DNA from: Lagopus muta
Lineage: Eukaryota; Chordata; Aves; Galliformes; Phasianidae
DNA length: 64,000 nt
NCBI RefSeq assembly: GCF_023343835.1
Contig: NC_064437.1
Span: forward strand, 22,791,001-22,855,000
Direction of reading: 5' to 3'
Part shown: positions 34,751 through 49,621 of the stretch, in pieces
Layout of the letters: the number at the start of each line of letters is the position of its first letter
Position numbering within the stretch: position 1 is the stretch's first letter
Notes under the pieces: model-generated
What the model was told of the DNA's origin: nothing
What the model saw: only the letters and a program-made list of their open reading frames with translations
The model's database searches: none
Program-made: the position numbers and the translations under genes

Positions 34751-36777
34751 TGCTCACCAAAATAGCACAAGCCCTTCAGGAGGCAGATAAAGGACATATT
34801 GCAAAGTTCCATCGGCACTGACAATTAAAGAGCAAGGCTGTGCTGGTCCCACTTGGCACTGCAGCAGATTAAGCACCGAGCTGCATGCTGTGCTCTGAGT
34901 GCCTGCCTGGAGCATCCCGGTCCCTGGGTGCTCTGCTGCTGGGAATGTGCTTTGCAAGCACCCAGCAGGGCTCACCCCAAATCCCAATGCTTTCCTGTGG
35001 CTCGTGGGTTCACTGCTGCATTTGGCTTTCCCTGAGTTTTTTGCATTAAATGGCCCAAATCCAGCTACAGTAATGCCTCAAGCAAGTCAAGGCTTTCAGC
35101 TAGCTGCCTTTAAGGTAATTACTGTAGAACTTCATTATTTTTGCCATACACTTGGCTTTGATTTGTGGTCATCATAAAAGGGAATGTGAGATAGAAGCGT
35201 GCTCCATCAGGCAGAGACCCCAGGAAGAGGTGCAGGGGGCAAAGAGGCTCTTGCAAGGCACAGCCAGCTGCTGGCTTATCCCATCAGAGCCAAGCAGATG
35301 TGGCACAGGTACCAGGGTACCCCTGCACTGTGCTCCTGGCAGAAAATGTTTGTTTCATTGGCTGCTCTGTGCCTGGAATCTGCTGCTCCTTGCTGTGTGG
35401 ATCAGGGCCCTGTCCTGTAGGCATCATGGTCTCCCTGCCTCTGAAAGAGACAGGAATATTTGGCAGCCTCATCAAATATGTTTCAGCTGGCAGGGCTCTA
35501 AGTGGTCACTATTCCGTTTAGATCTTTGATTGGTGAGCTCATAATATTAAACATCACAGCTGTATAATTTTATTCTTCCTGAGCAGCAGGCAGTGCTGTG
35601 CCACAGCCATGGGACGGAGCTGCCCAAAGGAGCACAGTGCTCTGAGTTCAGCTCTGGCTATGGAAATTTATTGGCTTCCCTTTTCCATTGCTGCAGTTCA
35701 TCAACAGCCCCAGCATGCAGATCACAGCCATGTGAGGGAGCAGAGCCCGCTGTTATCTTCCCACTGCAAACCCGAATACTGATGCTACGGGGGTAGAACC
35801 TTTGCCCAGTTATTGCTTGAAGAGACACATTTTTTCTAAGCAAATGCTTAATTGCTCCTCATTGGACACTGGTCACGGGACATTAGGCATCCATAAAAGA
35901 AGACTCTTAAAATATGGGCTGAATCATCTTTCTAGCTCAGCGTGCTGGTTATGGCTGCAGAACAGCTTTACTACACCGTGGTTTTATTTTTCCATTTGCT
36001 TCCCAGGTTGGCACTGTGGCTGATACTTCCTCCATGGCCACATCTCTGCTTTCTTCCCCAACGTGCAAAATGCCAGCAAAATTCCCAGACCAGCAAAATG
36101 CCCCATCAGTTCACACAGCCCTTCAGGAGCAGAAGTTCCCTGCCTGTCCTCCCTCCCACCCCTGGCTCCCATCCCCCTGTGATCAATCACACCAGGACTG
36201 CGCTCACATTAGCAGGGTGCTTCTCTGCTCATGCAAGGTGCTCATGTCCTTGGGCACAGCAGCAGGGCCAGCCCATCCATCACCTCCCTTCACTTTGGGA
36301 TGTCCCTGCGTGTGAGGCACCACTGCCGTGTCCTAGCCCTGTGCTCAGGTGGGCAGTGTGGCCACAGGACCATGCACTGTTCCTCCCAGGGCTGTCCTCT
36401 TCCCAGGAGGAGGTCAGGAGGACAGAAAGCTTTATGGGAATTTATCCTTTACTTAAAGCCCGGGGCTCTCCCATTATAACTCACTGCCTATTGCCCGTTC
36501 CACTGTGCCCTGCTATATGCAGGCAGAATGTTATGCAGTGCCAGCCTTGCTGGGGAGATTAATGAGAGATAATTCCTTACACAGAGGTTTATTGAGTTCC
36601 CCGAGTACATTCACCAGCTGTGAAGTGAAACATCTGAGAACCATTCCTGCATACTAAGCGCTGCCTGGCAGCAGTGCAGGGAGGCACACAGAGCCTGGTT
36701 CTGCCGGCAGGGCTCTGCTGGACTTGGTGTCCGTGCTCAGAACATGCCCACAGCCCCACACCAACACGGGGGCACAT

Positions 36778-36925
36778 TTCATAGAATGGCTTCATTTGGA
36801 CAGGACCAAGAACAGCGAGCTCCAACCCTGTGCTGTGGGCTGCCTGCCCCACATATGGGCTGCTCAGGGCTCCTCCAACCTGGCCTTGAATGCCTCTATG
36901 GATGGGGCACATCTGCTGGGAAGAG
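36778..36925 (-). mobile_element. CR1-like LINE fragment, minus orientation
   Basis: Starts with catagaatggctt...ggacaggacc and ends with ctccaacctggccttgaatgcctctatggatggggca, the pattern of CR1 subfamilies carrying the tccaacctggccttgaa block. Confidence 0.75.
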
Positions 36926-37414
36926 CAGCACATTAGATGCTGTAGCACCAGGGATGCTCACCTGGGCACACTGCGATCCCAACTCGTCCCTCTGACTGCT
37001 CCTTGTCTTCAAGGAAGAAGGCGGCAACCAGTACAGCTTGCCAGGGTCTTCTTAAATGCTTCCTGCAATGTTATGGTCATAATGTTTCCTCGGGCTGCTG
37101 TGATCAATACATATGAGACGCTGAACATGTCAAAACCACATAAAACATTTATTAAGGTGAAATTAAATGAGCACGCGTGAATCAGTAACCTAAATGGATG
37201 TTATCCTTCAAGGATGCCAGACCTGAAACCAGGCACGCGTGAAACCCCAAGGCATGCAGAGCTGTGCTTTGGGGTGGGAAGCTGTCCTCCTTCCCCACCT
37301 CTGCTTGGTGCCACCTGCTCTCACACACCACTTCTAAGCCTTCCCCAAGGCACTGCCCACGAGCACCTGCAGGTTCCCTCTGCTCAGACTGGTGGAAAAG
37401 CTTCAAATAAAGGC

Positions 37415-37590
37415 TCATAAATCAATTACCCGAGTGACAGAATGTTATTAGATACTTGGGAGTTAATTGTACAGATGCTGATTGCACGTATTTTAATGGC
37501 ACCAGTAGAGATGTAATATATAATTCCATAGGTATTCCAGAATAATTTAGCAATTTAATTAATTTCTGCTAATGCCTTCTGAATCACCTG
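37415..37590. promoter_or_regulatory. Candidate conserved AT-rich element 1.6 kb below the TMEM121-family gene
   Basis: Dense in homeodomain-type cores, such as aaatcaattac, gagttaattg and tttaattaattt, without repeat similarity. It lies just beyond the probable 3' end of the gene. Function is inference. Confidence 0.3.
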
Positions 37591-38215
37591 CACTCTTCCT
37601 CCTGGGGGACAGGAGGCAGAAACTTTCCTACCCAGTTAATCTACTGCAAACTCAGGGCTGTTGGCAACGAAACTGCTTTATTTATCCATGGATTTATTCC
37701 CAGCAGAGAAGCCCCCACCACAAAGTCCCCCCAAGGCAATGGGGTGCCTGAAGAGAGCTCGACAGCAACACGACCAGCTGTTCCTAAATGTGGAAAGCTG
37801 AATTGGGGCTGTGCAAAATGCTTTGGACAGATGATGATGGATTGAGAAGATGGAGGCTAAAATGAGTTGTGGATTTAGGTCAAATTCAAGGAGCACAGCC
37901 AGGAGGAAATGTGGAAGGAAAAATGTAAACAGCAGCAGGCATTTTATTCCAATCTCCTCCAAATGAGATGGGTGGTTTAGAAAAAATATCTACTTCTCTG
38001 TGTTTGCAATGCCGTTTAACTGCCTGTATCCCCTTTTCCTCCCATCCCAAGCCAAAGGAGCTGCCTGAGCCCTTGGGACACCGCTGCAGCTGGGCAAACG
38101 ATCATTGGCTTTTGAGGACCAGGACAGAATGACACAAGACATTTGGGCCACATACAAGCTGCCCTTCCCCAAGTGGCAGAAAAGAGACCACAAGAAGCCA
38201 TCATTCTCAATGGGC

Positions 38216-38221
38216 TTTTAT
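38216..38221 (-). terminator. Candidate polyadenylation signal of the TMEM121-family gene
   Basis: AATAAA on the minus strand, about 980 nt after the stop codon. Another AATAAA lies nearer, at about 38393-38398. Either would give a 3' UTR of roughly 0.8-1 kb; the sequence does not decide between them. Confidence 0.4.
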
Positions 38222-39198
38222 TGTCCCGCTGGCCCTCATTTCCCACCCCATACCCAGGGACTGAGCCCCTCATCACCACTTGGGCAGAGGAGACCTGGGA
38301 ATGTCCCTGTGGTCCAACAGACAGTCTGGAGACACTCCCAGTTCTCCACTGCCTTCCCGAACATTTCTTTCTTTTTTTTTTAATTTGAAATATTTTATTT
38401 TAAAAATATAGTAGCTGTGGAAAGCAGCCCTCTTTACAAACGCTTGATGCCAGAATGAAACGCATCATTGCCATCCTCCTCGGTGCCCACATGTGCTGGC
38501 ATGGGAGGGGCCCAAGGGCAAGAGCGAAACAGAGAGACCCTTCCAAAAATAGAAATATTGTGCTGAGTCGTTTCAAGTGAATGAAATCCATAAAACACCA
38601 GCATGAGGTTGGCTCCAGCTTGGCACGTATTGCTCCTGGCAGAGCTGGGACAGGGCTGTCCTCGCTGCCACCTGCCGTGGGACCCGGGGAGATGTTATAA
38701 ACAACAAACTGTAAATGTGATCATTGGGATATGAGACATCTACGGTCACAGGATTGATTGGTTCAGACACCCCACCCTCCCCCAGCTCAAACACCCGTGG
38801 CCCTGTCCCCACACCATAAGAAGGTCTCCGGTAACAAAATCTTCATTCCAGACTTGGGGTCAAGGGGAGGTGCTCCAGGAGTAGGAAGGGACACTGCAAC
38901 CTCAACGGCCTTTGCTTGGGAGGGGAGAGGCTGGCAGGAGGGAGAGAGAAGATTAGCTTTTTTGGGTCCTTCACAAGTTCATTTGGTTTGACTGGAGGAC
39001 TCCTAGGGTTATACCTGAGATGAAGACGTCTAGGGGACACTCCATAGCTCAATTACAACGTGGTTGGTGTTTTGTGCCTAGAAGAGCCCTCACTGCTGGG
39101 ATTTGTCCTTCACGCTCAACCTATGCAGCCAGAGAGAAGCAGCACCTCTCCTCCACTCAGCACGGAGTATCGGAACCAAGGCCCTGAGCCACCGCCCA

Positions 39199-40158
<960 letters not shown>

Positions 40159-40817
40159 CTAGGGGAGCAGGCCTGCCAGCAAGGTGTGGGCAGACATCAG
40201 TGTGGGCACCACAGGATGCTGTGTCCCCACTCGAGGAGCAGGCTGTGGAGGAGCAGCAGGTCAGCTGGCAGCCCCGCTCTTCAGGGCTCTGTCCTGAGCC
40301 CCTGGCCAGCCAAGCAGCCCCAGGCACCGTCCTCTGCCAGCAGCCACAACTCACATAGTATCTCTGCTCTGTGTTCCCGTTGTCACCAAACTCTCCAGCC
40401 CCATTTGGCAATACACTTGCTGGCTCCTGGCCTCAAAGCCTCTCGCAGATCCTTGGAAGCGTTGTAGGAAATGAGGCAGCAGGGAGAAGTGGGCCGGTAG
40501 AGAAGGAAGAGGAGGCAGTCCTGGACTGAGGGCGTCCCTGTGCACTCACAGGGAGCCACCTCCACGCCGATCCTCATGGGGCTGTGCCATGCCTGTGTCA
40601 AACACCACGAGCTCCTGCTGCCTGTGGCTGTGCAAGTCTCGCTCCATCCCGTCTCTCTGGAAAAGATGGCAGAGAACAGGCATTAGGGACCCTCTGTGCC
40701 ATGGGACAAAAGCCCCCCAGTCCCCCAATGGGAGTCAGGCACCCACCCAAGCACCCTACCAGGGGCATACACCCAACACCATGGCCCGTGCATACCTTAA
40801 CACTAAGTGCCTTTTTC

Positions 40818-41103
40818 ATAATATAATAAGGGTTGGAAAAGACCTACAACATCACCTAGTCCAACCATGCCCACTATGGCCCTCAGTGCCACATCTCCAT
40901 GGTTGCTGAACACCTCCAGGGAAGGTGACTCCACCACCTCCCTGGGCAGCCCATTCCAGTCCATCACCACTCTTTCGGAGAAGAAATTTTTCCTAACATC
41001 CAACCTGAACCTCCCTTGGCACAACTTGAAGCCATTACTTCTCATCCTATCACCATTATCTTGGAGAAGAGAGCAATCCCACCTTGCTACAACCACCTTT
41101 GAG
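40818..41103 (-). mobile_element. CR1 LINE 3' region, minus orientation, well preserved
   Basis: Runs from ataatataataagggttggaaaagacc through cacctagtccaaccatgcc, ctccaccacctccctgggcagccca and ttcctaacatccaacctgaacctcccttgg to accacctttgaggtagc. This is the clearest CR1 in the window and the best indicator of a bird genome. Confidence 0.97.
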
Positions 41104-43658
41104 GTAGCGAAGAAAGAAGCCTAAGAAAGCCAAGCCTAAGAAATCTCAAGACATCAAAGCCTTGCCCTTCTGTGCATGAAGAAGCTGCATATGCTGGTGG
41201 AGCCTTTCCCAGCTGGGACAACTGGTGTGCAAAACTCATGTCTCAGGTAGGAACTGCTCAGAACCAAGGCAAGGAACCTAATGGGAAAGATGTGTGCCCA
41301 TGCACAGAGCTTCCCAGCATGGCAGGCACTGTACCCCAAGCAGCCCTGCATTCACCAGCACGGCACCTCGCAGGCACCGCTTGTTCATTCCGTTTGTTCC
41401 TCCTTCGGCTTTCAGGTGAAAAAAAAAATATATAGTCACTGCTGCAACTGCTTTGAGACTTCTGCCAAGTTTTACAGGGGATTTACAGCCAAGGATGGAT
41501 AATTCCAGATAAATTAGGTCTTTCAAAAGGGAATGGTGTTTTTTTTCTCTCCCCTTTCAGCATTTATTCCTTCCAAGGATTGTGGTTAGTGGAGGGCAGT
41601 GGTTCTCACACCAGCACGGGTGCTGCAAGTGCTGTGCACAAGAGCCACTGTTCTCCCCACCTCCATCCAGCCCTGCCTGTATGAAAACAGGGAGATCTCC
41701 ACACTGAGTGATGCATGACTGTCCTACCAGGAGGGGGAAGTACAAGTCCCCTCGGAGGACTATTACAACAAACAGGTAGTTCTTAAACAATCACTTTAAA
41801 CAGTCATTAGTTGGGAAGTCCCACTTCATAATTTTTAAATGACATTCCGAAGCTGCTTGAGAAACGTGCTGGATAAACAAGAAAATGAGTTTGTCAGACA
41901 GCCACAAGAGCACATCGGAGGCAAATATTTGTTTAGACAAGTATTCCCAATACTTTCCTCCCAATGAATTCCTGTAAATAAATGTGGGGAGGCACCACGC
42001 AGGCCCTGTGTTCTTGGGCGTCCCCCAGCACAGAGCCCCCCCAGGGTCAGGCTGCTGCCACACAGCATCCTCACTGATGCCTGCAGGCACCTCCTGAACC
42101 CATCTCTACCTTGAAAATTAGCTTAAATTATTGAAGTGATTTGAAGCCTTTTTTTGAATAAAAAGAGGAGTGAGCGAGGCAAAAGCACAGCGCTTCCCAG
42201 GTAGTTAGGATGCCGCATTGCTTAAAGCTTCATTTGCACTTTAATTGCATTGATTTATTCCAGCTTTCCTGGATGTAAATCTGGAGGTGCCCTGAAGAGC
42301 TGTTGCTGCCTCCCTCCTGCCTGCAGCTCCTCCTCTCTTTGCCCAGAGCTCACCCCTTGAAGTGCCACCACATCCCCATCGGCGCATCCGGAGTCCCCCT
42401 CTGTAACTGCCATGGGATGCTCACAGCCCAGAGTCACCATGCAGCCAGCAGCCCCAGGGATCTGCATCCTCCCAGGCATCTCAAGAGCATCCTGTGCAGG
42501 AAATGAGATTGAAGAAGAATTTTTCCGGGCCCTGCCCACTAATTGTATCTGAAGGAGGAAATAGCCCTCTTGCTAATGATTACATGTAATCTGCCGTGTG
42601 GGCACAGCAAAATGGGAAGAGAGCTGCAGACTGTTCCCAGAAGAAGCAGATCAGTGAGGCTGGCAGAGGAACCAGCCCCTGCCCACAGCAGTGGGCAAAT
42701 CCACGCTGCACTGCTGCCCCTAGTGCTTGTGCCCCCCCAGGGCTGTGTCTGCTCACAGCACCCAGCTGGGTGAGGCTAGACAGACGCAGGGGAAAAAAGA
42801 CCTTGCAGACATTTCAGATGCTTAAATACAGTGTTCAGAGAAAGTAAATGAGTCATTTGGACTGGAATAAAAATGTAAAAATTATAATGCTTTGCTCCAA
42901 CGCTATCAAAACAATTTCCCAATAAAACATGTGGCTCCAGTAGCAGAATTGCTCAGTGTTTCCAAGGCAGGTGCACTTGTAAGACCTCATTCTGATTAGC
43001 ACCAAACCCCAGACTTCATAGTGCCCAAATCCCCTAAGTACCCACAGCATGCTGCTGCTACCATGGGAACACCCTGCCCTGGGCTGGAAAGGCAAAGCAC
43101 CACACACAGGCTGTGTGATGATCAGAGAAACGGGACCCTTCCACCCACACCTGGGAGATGTGGGTGGGAGCTGCAGACAGCTCCACACTCAGCTGGTAAT
43201 TCCCTGGTGAGACAGCCCAAATCCAGTTGGCCACTGTGCTCCATCTGCACAGTGCTTCAGTCTGCTCAGCACTACCAGCAGGCACAGACCTGAGTGCCAG
43301 CCCAAGGCAGAGCAGGGACACCAAGAACATACAGCTTGCAGCTGAGTTCAGTAGTTCAGGGCTGCTCTTTTGTACAAGAGTCACTGCCAGGTCCTCAGAT
43401 AACCTCATATTATTGATATTAGGGGAAAGAAAACCAAGATACCAGTGAGGAGCTTTTGTAGAGCTGCTTTCCCCTCTGCCTAGGCAGTGTTGGTTGGAGG
43501 CACACAGCTGTGTCATCCCCCCCCATCCCTCTGCACAGGGCTGCAAGGAGTGAGATGCAGAGCACTGGGCACGCAGCCTGCTGCCGACAGCCTGCCCTCT
43601 AATTGAGAGCAATGGTTATGCTCCCAATTAACACGAGGCGGCTGCAGAACAGGAAAAT

Positions 43659-43890
43659 CACAGAGTCATGAAGATTCAAAGAGACCTCAAAGAATACCAA
43701 GTCCAACCACCAGCCCACCCCCATTGTGCCATTAAACCACATCCCTCAGTGCCACATCTCTGCTATTCCTGAACAGCCCCAAGGGATGGTGACCCCACCA
43801 CCGCCCTGGGCAGCCTGCATCAGTGCCCAATGACTCCTTCTGGAAAGAGGTTTATCTAAAATCCAACCTGAACCTCCACCATGCCAGATG
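43659..43890 (-). mobile_element. CR1 LINE 3' region, minus orientation
   Basis: Contains cagagtcatgaagattcaaagagacctcaaag, ccctcagtgccacatctctgc, ccaccaccgccctgggcagcc and aaaatccaacctgaacctcc, in CR1 order. Confidence 0.92.
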
Positions 43891-44802
43891 AGTTGCACAA
43901 TCAAGAGAACTGTGCCTCGCTGCACACTCCGTGAATTAATTTTGGCAATAGGAGCCCAGTGTTAATTATCGATGGCAGCAGCTCCTCGCCATCAGGCTCA
44001 GCAACACAGCTCCCATGGCACGTCTTCCTGCAGACAGTGATGAATGTGGCAGTCCCAGACCAGAGCTGAGTCACTCATGGGGTGGGTAGTGACACAGAGC
44101 ACCCCATGAGGCAACATTGGCATCCACAGCTCCAACACCGCCTGGGAGATAAACACTGCACCCACCTCGATGCACAGCAAGAAGCATAACGCCAGCCCCA
44201 AGGTCAGCAGGGAGACATTTCTCTTCCTCTGTTTTCAGCCTTCCTCCTACTCACCATCTAATAAATCCAATAACATCCGTCTTGCTGGTGTCTAATTCAA
44301 TCCCAGCACCCAGAGAGCAGACTTCTATCACTCAGAGCTGACCAGCTATATCCTTGGCATATGAGCCCAGCCACAAGGCTCTGCAGGTAGCTCTGGGAGA
44401 GACCAATTACTTGGGATCAGCATTCACCCTCCCCATCCATTGCACACTTACAGGTTTTCCCTGGGTCATGCCTAATGGAATTATTGAGATGCTTGAACAG
44501 TGTGGTCAGAAGCAGCTGACAGCTCCCAGGCTGAGCTTCGGGCAGAGCGAGGAGCCCTGTACTCCATCTGGAGACCAGGTTCAATAAGCTGGGCTCTGAC
44601 TCCTGTCCTAAAGGCAAAGGATTTCTGAGACTGTGCAGCAGCCATCTCCAGGCCCAGCTCTCCAAGCACACTTTGGGATCACCATGCTGGGTCATGTTCA
44701 ACACAGTGGGAATTTGTGTTCCCAAAGCTCCCTCTCTGGCAGAGATGTTTGGATTCAGCCATTCATTTCCATAAGCCGCTGCTTTTTCAGGCTTTCTTTG
44801 GT

Positions 44803-44871
44803 AATAAAATTCTTCCCCCATGCAAAAAAAAAAAAAAAAAAAAGAAAAGAAAAATAAATATACATAGCCTT

Positions 44872-44897
<26 letters not shown>
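44803..44897 (+). repeat. Two successive AATAAA-plus-poly(A) tracts
   Basis: AATAAA at 44803-44808 is followed 15 nt later by A20 (44824-44843). A second AATAAA at 44853-44858 is followed 13 nt later by A26 (44872-44897). The layout imitates polyadenylated 3' ends and may mark a retrocopy; no parent gene was recognised in the 400 bases upstream. Confidence 0.7.
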
Positions 44898-44904
<7 letters not shown>

Positions 44905-46269
44905 AAATGCATTGTTGTCAAGGGAAAGCTCTACTGAGGACAAGCAGTGGAAGGGGCTGCCCGCCCAGCTGCAAGCAGCGCCCGCACCCTGGGGGATACG
45001 GCAATTTGCTGTGCTGGAGCTCACTGCCAAGGAGATGAAATATTTACGGCTCCTCGCTCCTGCTCTCTGTCTCAGGCCGCGGTGCCTGATTTGTTACAAA
45101 TTTACATGCATGTTTAAAGACATCTTTCCAGCACTCCCGAGGACAAAAGGTTTATTTCCCTGCGTAGCGCTTTGCCATCCCTTCTCCTCGGTGCCCGCGT
45201 TTGTCCCCGTCCTCAGTGCTCATTTTCCTCCTAGTAATGATGATCATTATACAAAGAAAAATGGGTCATTGACAGCGGTTGCTCCCCAAATGAAAGGCTC
45301 TGTCATTAACATTCCAAACCTGGCTTCCAGCCTCAGAAACAGCTCTGGGTATCCACGCATCTCTGAGGATGTAAAGCCCATTCCCCCGGTGCTGCGATCT
45401 CAGCACAGTGTTCCCAGCCTCTGGGATCACCCTCAGGGGCCCAATGGGACGCGTCCCCTTGGAAAGGCAATGCTATTTCTGTGCAAAATTGTTGTGCACA
45501 CAGCTGTAAGGCAATGCTAATCTGTTTCAAAGCTTAACAGGCTGCTGAAAGATGTTATTTAGGGATGGGGAACTACTAACGCCCCACTGTGATATGGCAG
45601 GCAATAGGGGATGCTCAGAGGATGAGGGACGAAGACAGATCCAACATGGCCAATTTGGGAACTGTTTTTAGAAAGGGAAACCCAACTCAAGTTGCCAACC
45701 TCGGACCTCATCTCTTTTGAGCGTCTTTTTTGCATTTTATATCATAGTGTGTGTGGGAAGCTCTTGCTGCTGACCATAACCCCCTGAAGGCACTGCCATT
45801 CACTCATCACACAAGTCATTGCCAGCCCAGCCCTGTCCTGCAGCTGCCAAACACCACAGCTTCAAGCCCTGGAGCTGCAGGAATTGGAATCCAGGAGGGG
45901 GGTGGGATGTGGGGGGCACCTCCAGGGCAGGGCAGCATCATCCCTCATCTCCAAGAGATAAGTTCGTTTCAGTCCAGCAGTTTGGCTGGAAATCCAATAC
46001 AAATTATTTCTCTTTGCCCACCATATAATTATCTGCAGTGGGGTTTTTGAGCAAAATAAAGAACTGTGAAGAATGGCTCGGAGCCAATCTGAAATGCTTT
46101 GTTCAGCCTGAAAAAGCTGTCCTTTCTCCTGGGGGCTGTTTTACCCTTCTCCTCCTTCCACCCCTCTGCTGCTAAACCTTAGATTGACTTCAAAACAGCA
46201 CAGTGCTCAGGCTTCTCAGGAAGAATAAAAATGACAAGCAGCAAACCAGGTGCATGCAGCCTATGCTGC

Positions 46270-46610
46270 AGTCTGCTCCCCCCAAAAACACTGCCCTAGG
46301 CCCTGGCACAGTTTGTTGCCCTTCTCTGGACATGCTCCAGGGCCTCAATATTTTTCTTGTAGCGAAGATCCCAAGATTGAACGCAGCACCCAAGGTGCAG
46401 TCTCACCAGAGCTGAGTACAGAGGGACAACCAACTCCTGCAGGCTGCACTACTTCTGATATAAGCCAGGATGCCACTGGCCTTCTTGGTCAGTCACCTGG
46501 GCACACTGCTGGCTCACATTTAGTCAGATGTCAGCCAGCACCCCCAGGTCCTTTTCCACTGCACAGCTTGCCAGACAGTTTGGTTTACAGAAAAAAATAT
46601 CCCCCTTGTG
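46270..46610 (-). mobile_element. CR1 LINE internal fragment, minus orientation
   Basis: Holds the CR1 blocks ttgcccttctctggacatgctccagggcctcaat, gcagcacccaaggtgcagtctcaccagagctgagtacagagggac and gccagcacccccaggtccttttcc, upstream of the usual 3' tail. Confidence 0.9.
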
Positions 46611-49600
46611 TAAAGCAAACAGTGCACCACGAGGGACCAGATGCAGCTGCATGGACCTGCCACCACCAGCTTGTCCACAGTGCTTTGATCCCCTTTCCCA
46701 CGGAGCACGGGCTCATCCATCCCATGCACACATGGCTTAGCCTGCAGCCCTGCACCGAGCTTTCTCAGGAGGAGGCAGAAAGAGGAAGGAGGGACAGAGC
46801 CTCTAACAAGAACCATAAGCACATCTGTCCCACACCATCCCACAGAATTCACGCATCCTGGCTCCTGTTAGACAGCATCAGCAGCAGGTGAGATAATAGA
46901 TTGACTGCTAGAAGTGATGACGGATGCTGACATCCCATCGAGCAGGGACCGGCACGCTGCCCACAAGCACCCAGCAGCCCACTGCACTATGCTGGCAGCT
47001 GCTGCCTCTGGCTCCACACCCCCTGCATACACATAGAAGGAAAATGGGGTGGGTAATTTAATCTTATCCCACTAGAAGCACAGCAACAAGCAAGCCTGCT
47101 CATCCTTTGCTCTATGTTTAGCCCAAGAGTGTATTAAAAACCTGAGCTGGATGCTCACCAGCCCTGCTTAGCTAAATTGCAAAATAAGGGAAATTCTCCA
47201 CCATCAACCAGGACAGATCCAGCCTCTTCCCAATCCCCCTCCACTGTAAATTCACAGATAGTGATGGATAAAGCAGTCCCTGTCCAGTTATAAATAGTTT
47301 ATAAAAGGCTTGCAAACTGTTTCTGGATGCTTTAAAGAGTAATTAATCAATTGTTGTGGGCCCAACAGGTCACAGATTACTTACAGCCATCAATCACTGC
47401 TCATGAGCTCATCAGCATCACAAGTCCAGCAATGCATCTTAACACATCCACAGAGAGTTAATAAATAATGAATGAACTATGCAAGTTCCTTCAATTGAGA
47501 GTTGCAGGAGGCCACCAAAGATGGCCTTCGTGGGAGGGTGAAGGAAGCACCACAAGCCAATATCTGCAAGAACCAGAGAAGTGAGCAGGGAGCACTGCCA
47601 GGAGCTGCACTGCAGCAGCACAAGGCAGTGAGGACACGGTGCTTGGCCTCCTCATGGCAGTGCTTTATTATCATTAACAGGGATTATAAAAGCAATTAAG
47701 TGTAAAAATAGGTAATGAACCACTGCCTGTTGCATCCCAAAGTTATGAAAATCCCTCATAAAATGATCACCCTAGCATAGAGTTGGACCTCAATAATTTT
47801 AAAACATAAGATGGAGAACCTTGCTTACATGTAATGTTGTAATGTTCATAAGGCATTCAGATTCATCACTGCAGGCTCTCTCGTTGTTCTTCAGGTCTCT
47901 TTGAGCACAGAGGCAACCACAGTAGACTCTGATGTTTTACACTGAAGACGAACAAGAGAACTTGAACAGAACCTGCTTGTGGCTCACCGAAGCACTTGGG
48001 GCTCCCGAGACTGGTTGTTCATGAGTGGCTTCACCACGTTGGCAATATTTTGAACAGCAATCCAAAACAGAGCTTTGCTTGCTGGCTTCTGAGCCTCGAA
48101 GATGGGCTTGGCTCATGGTTAAAACCTTGTTCTGCAGCCACGAGTGCAAGACACTTCCCACAAGCTTCCAGTGCTAGCCAAAATCCTCAGTGAAGCAACT
48201 AGCTCTATGCTACTTTTCCCAGAGCACTTGAAAAACCTGAGCACATCCTGAATCCCTCGGGGCATTCCATAGAAAGCTCTGGTTCTCCCCCAGCACTCCC
48301 TGTGCATACAAGAGCATGTGAGCAGTGTTGGAACCCCTGGCACAGTGCATCCCACAGCTCTGCTCCCTACCGAGGTGGATCAGTGCCTGTCCAGCACCCC
48401 TGTGCTGACCTCAGCTCCGCTGGCAGCCCACCTTAGGGCCACTCTTTGGCATCCACCAGCAGCTGCTGCCCAAGGAAATAGCCTCAATTATAATGGTACT
48501 ATTAATATTAATGCGTTAATATTGCAGGGCATGACAATACCCACGCAAGGAAGAGAAGGATTGCTGGCGTGCAGAGTGCTGGCTGAGAGGGCAAGTGGGA
48601 CAAAAAAAAAAAATCATAAGAAGAGCGTGTACTCAAATATCTAGTTTTGTATATATATAAATATAAATACATACGCAGTTACGCTAAGCCAGGGAGACAC
48701 AAAGTGGATCGGCTACAGTCCTGACATCCTAAAATTAGGTTTTATGTAAAATAAGCACTCGTTTCATGTAGGGTGGTTGGTATTAAGATTTATTTTCATC
48801 CTGACTTGTATTACTGCCTGATATGATTGGGCACAGCCCAGGGCACATGAATACGGTTGCCATTCATAACATATACACAGATTCATGACCTAGCTAGCAA
48901 GCTGAATTGCCTCGCAACCTTTTTTCCGCGGCAGAAAGCTTAATAAGCATGTGAGTCCCAGAGCAGAAGAGACTCGATGTATTTGCTGTGCAAGAAGAGC
49001 TCTTGAATGGAGTTGTAAGAGCCAGGAGCTGCTCTCACTGAGCATCTCCAACCCTCAGAGAGAGTTCAGCTCCAATAGAAGACAGGAGAGAAACAGATGG
49101 CCCCAGAGAAGGAAAAATATCACGGGGCTCTGCCGGTCCCTGTCCCCACGACCCCGTGGCCCCACATCACCCCACATGTTTTCACTGAACCACGCATGGC
49201 GTTTCCCCACAGCTTTCCACATCGACCTTCACAGCTGCCATGGTGATGAGCACCACAGAGAAGCCCATAAATATCACGAATGTGCCACACTCTGGCCCTT
49301 TTATGGGCTGTACTATTTTCCATTTACTTATATGCAAGACATTTTACAGGACAACTCAATTAAGCCTGACAGCTGGTTGACAGAGAATTCCACCCAGCGA
49401 TGGCTCACAGACACTTTGCATTAAGCACAGTGACATGATGCAGTAGACCACTACAAGCCACTGGTGGCAGATTGCACTTGGCCAATTTGAAAGCTTTCAT
49501 CCAACACTTCACCTGATTTCCAGTAGCACCCCACTATCACCCAGTGCTTCCACCATCCCAGTGTAACTCCCAGCAAGGCAGTGCATGCCCCAGAGGAAAG

Positions 49601-49621
49601 AAACTCCACCCCCAGAGGTCA

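Larger units (their letters stand above)
23012..39198. other. Intergenic region between NOS1AP and the TMEM121-family gene
   Basis: About 16 kb with no supportable coding exon apart from the TMEM121-family 3' UTR at its right end. It holds a GC-rich patch near 24.3-24.8 kb, five CR1 fragments, a minisatellite at 32.7 kb and several AT-rich motif-dense blocks listed separately. Confidence 0.75.

Noticed and set aside
35942..36562. 206-codon plus-strand open frame
   Set aside because: Proline/serine-rich low-complexity translation without domains or splice context.
46250..46891. 213-codon plus-strand open frame
   Set aside because: Largely the reverse strand of an internal CR1 fragment.
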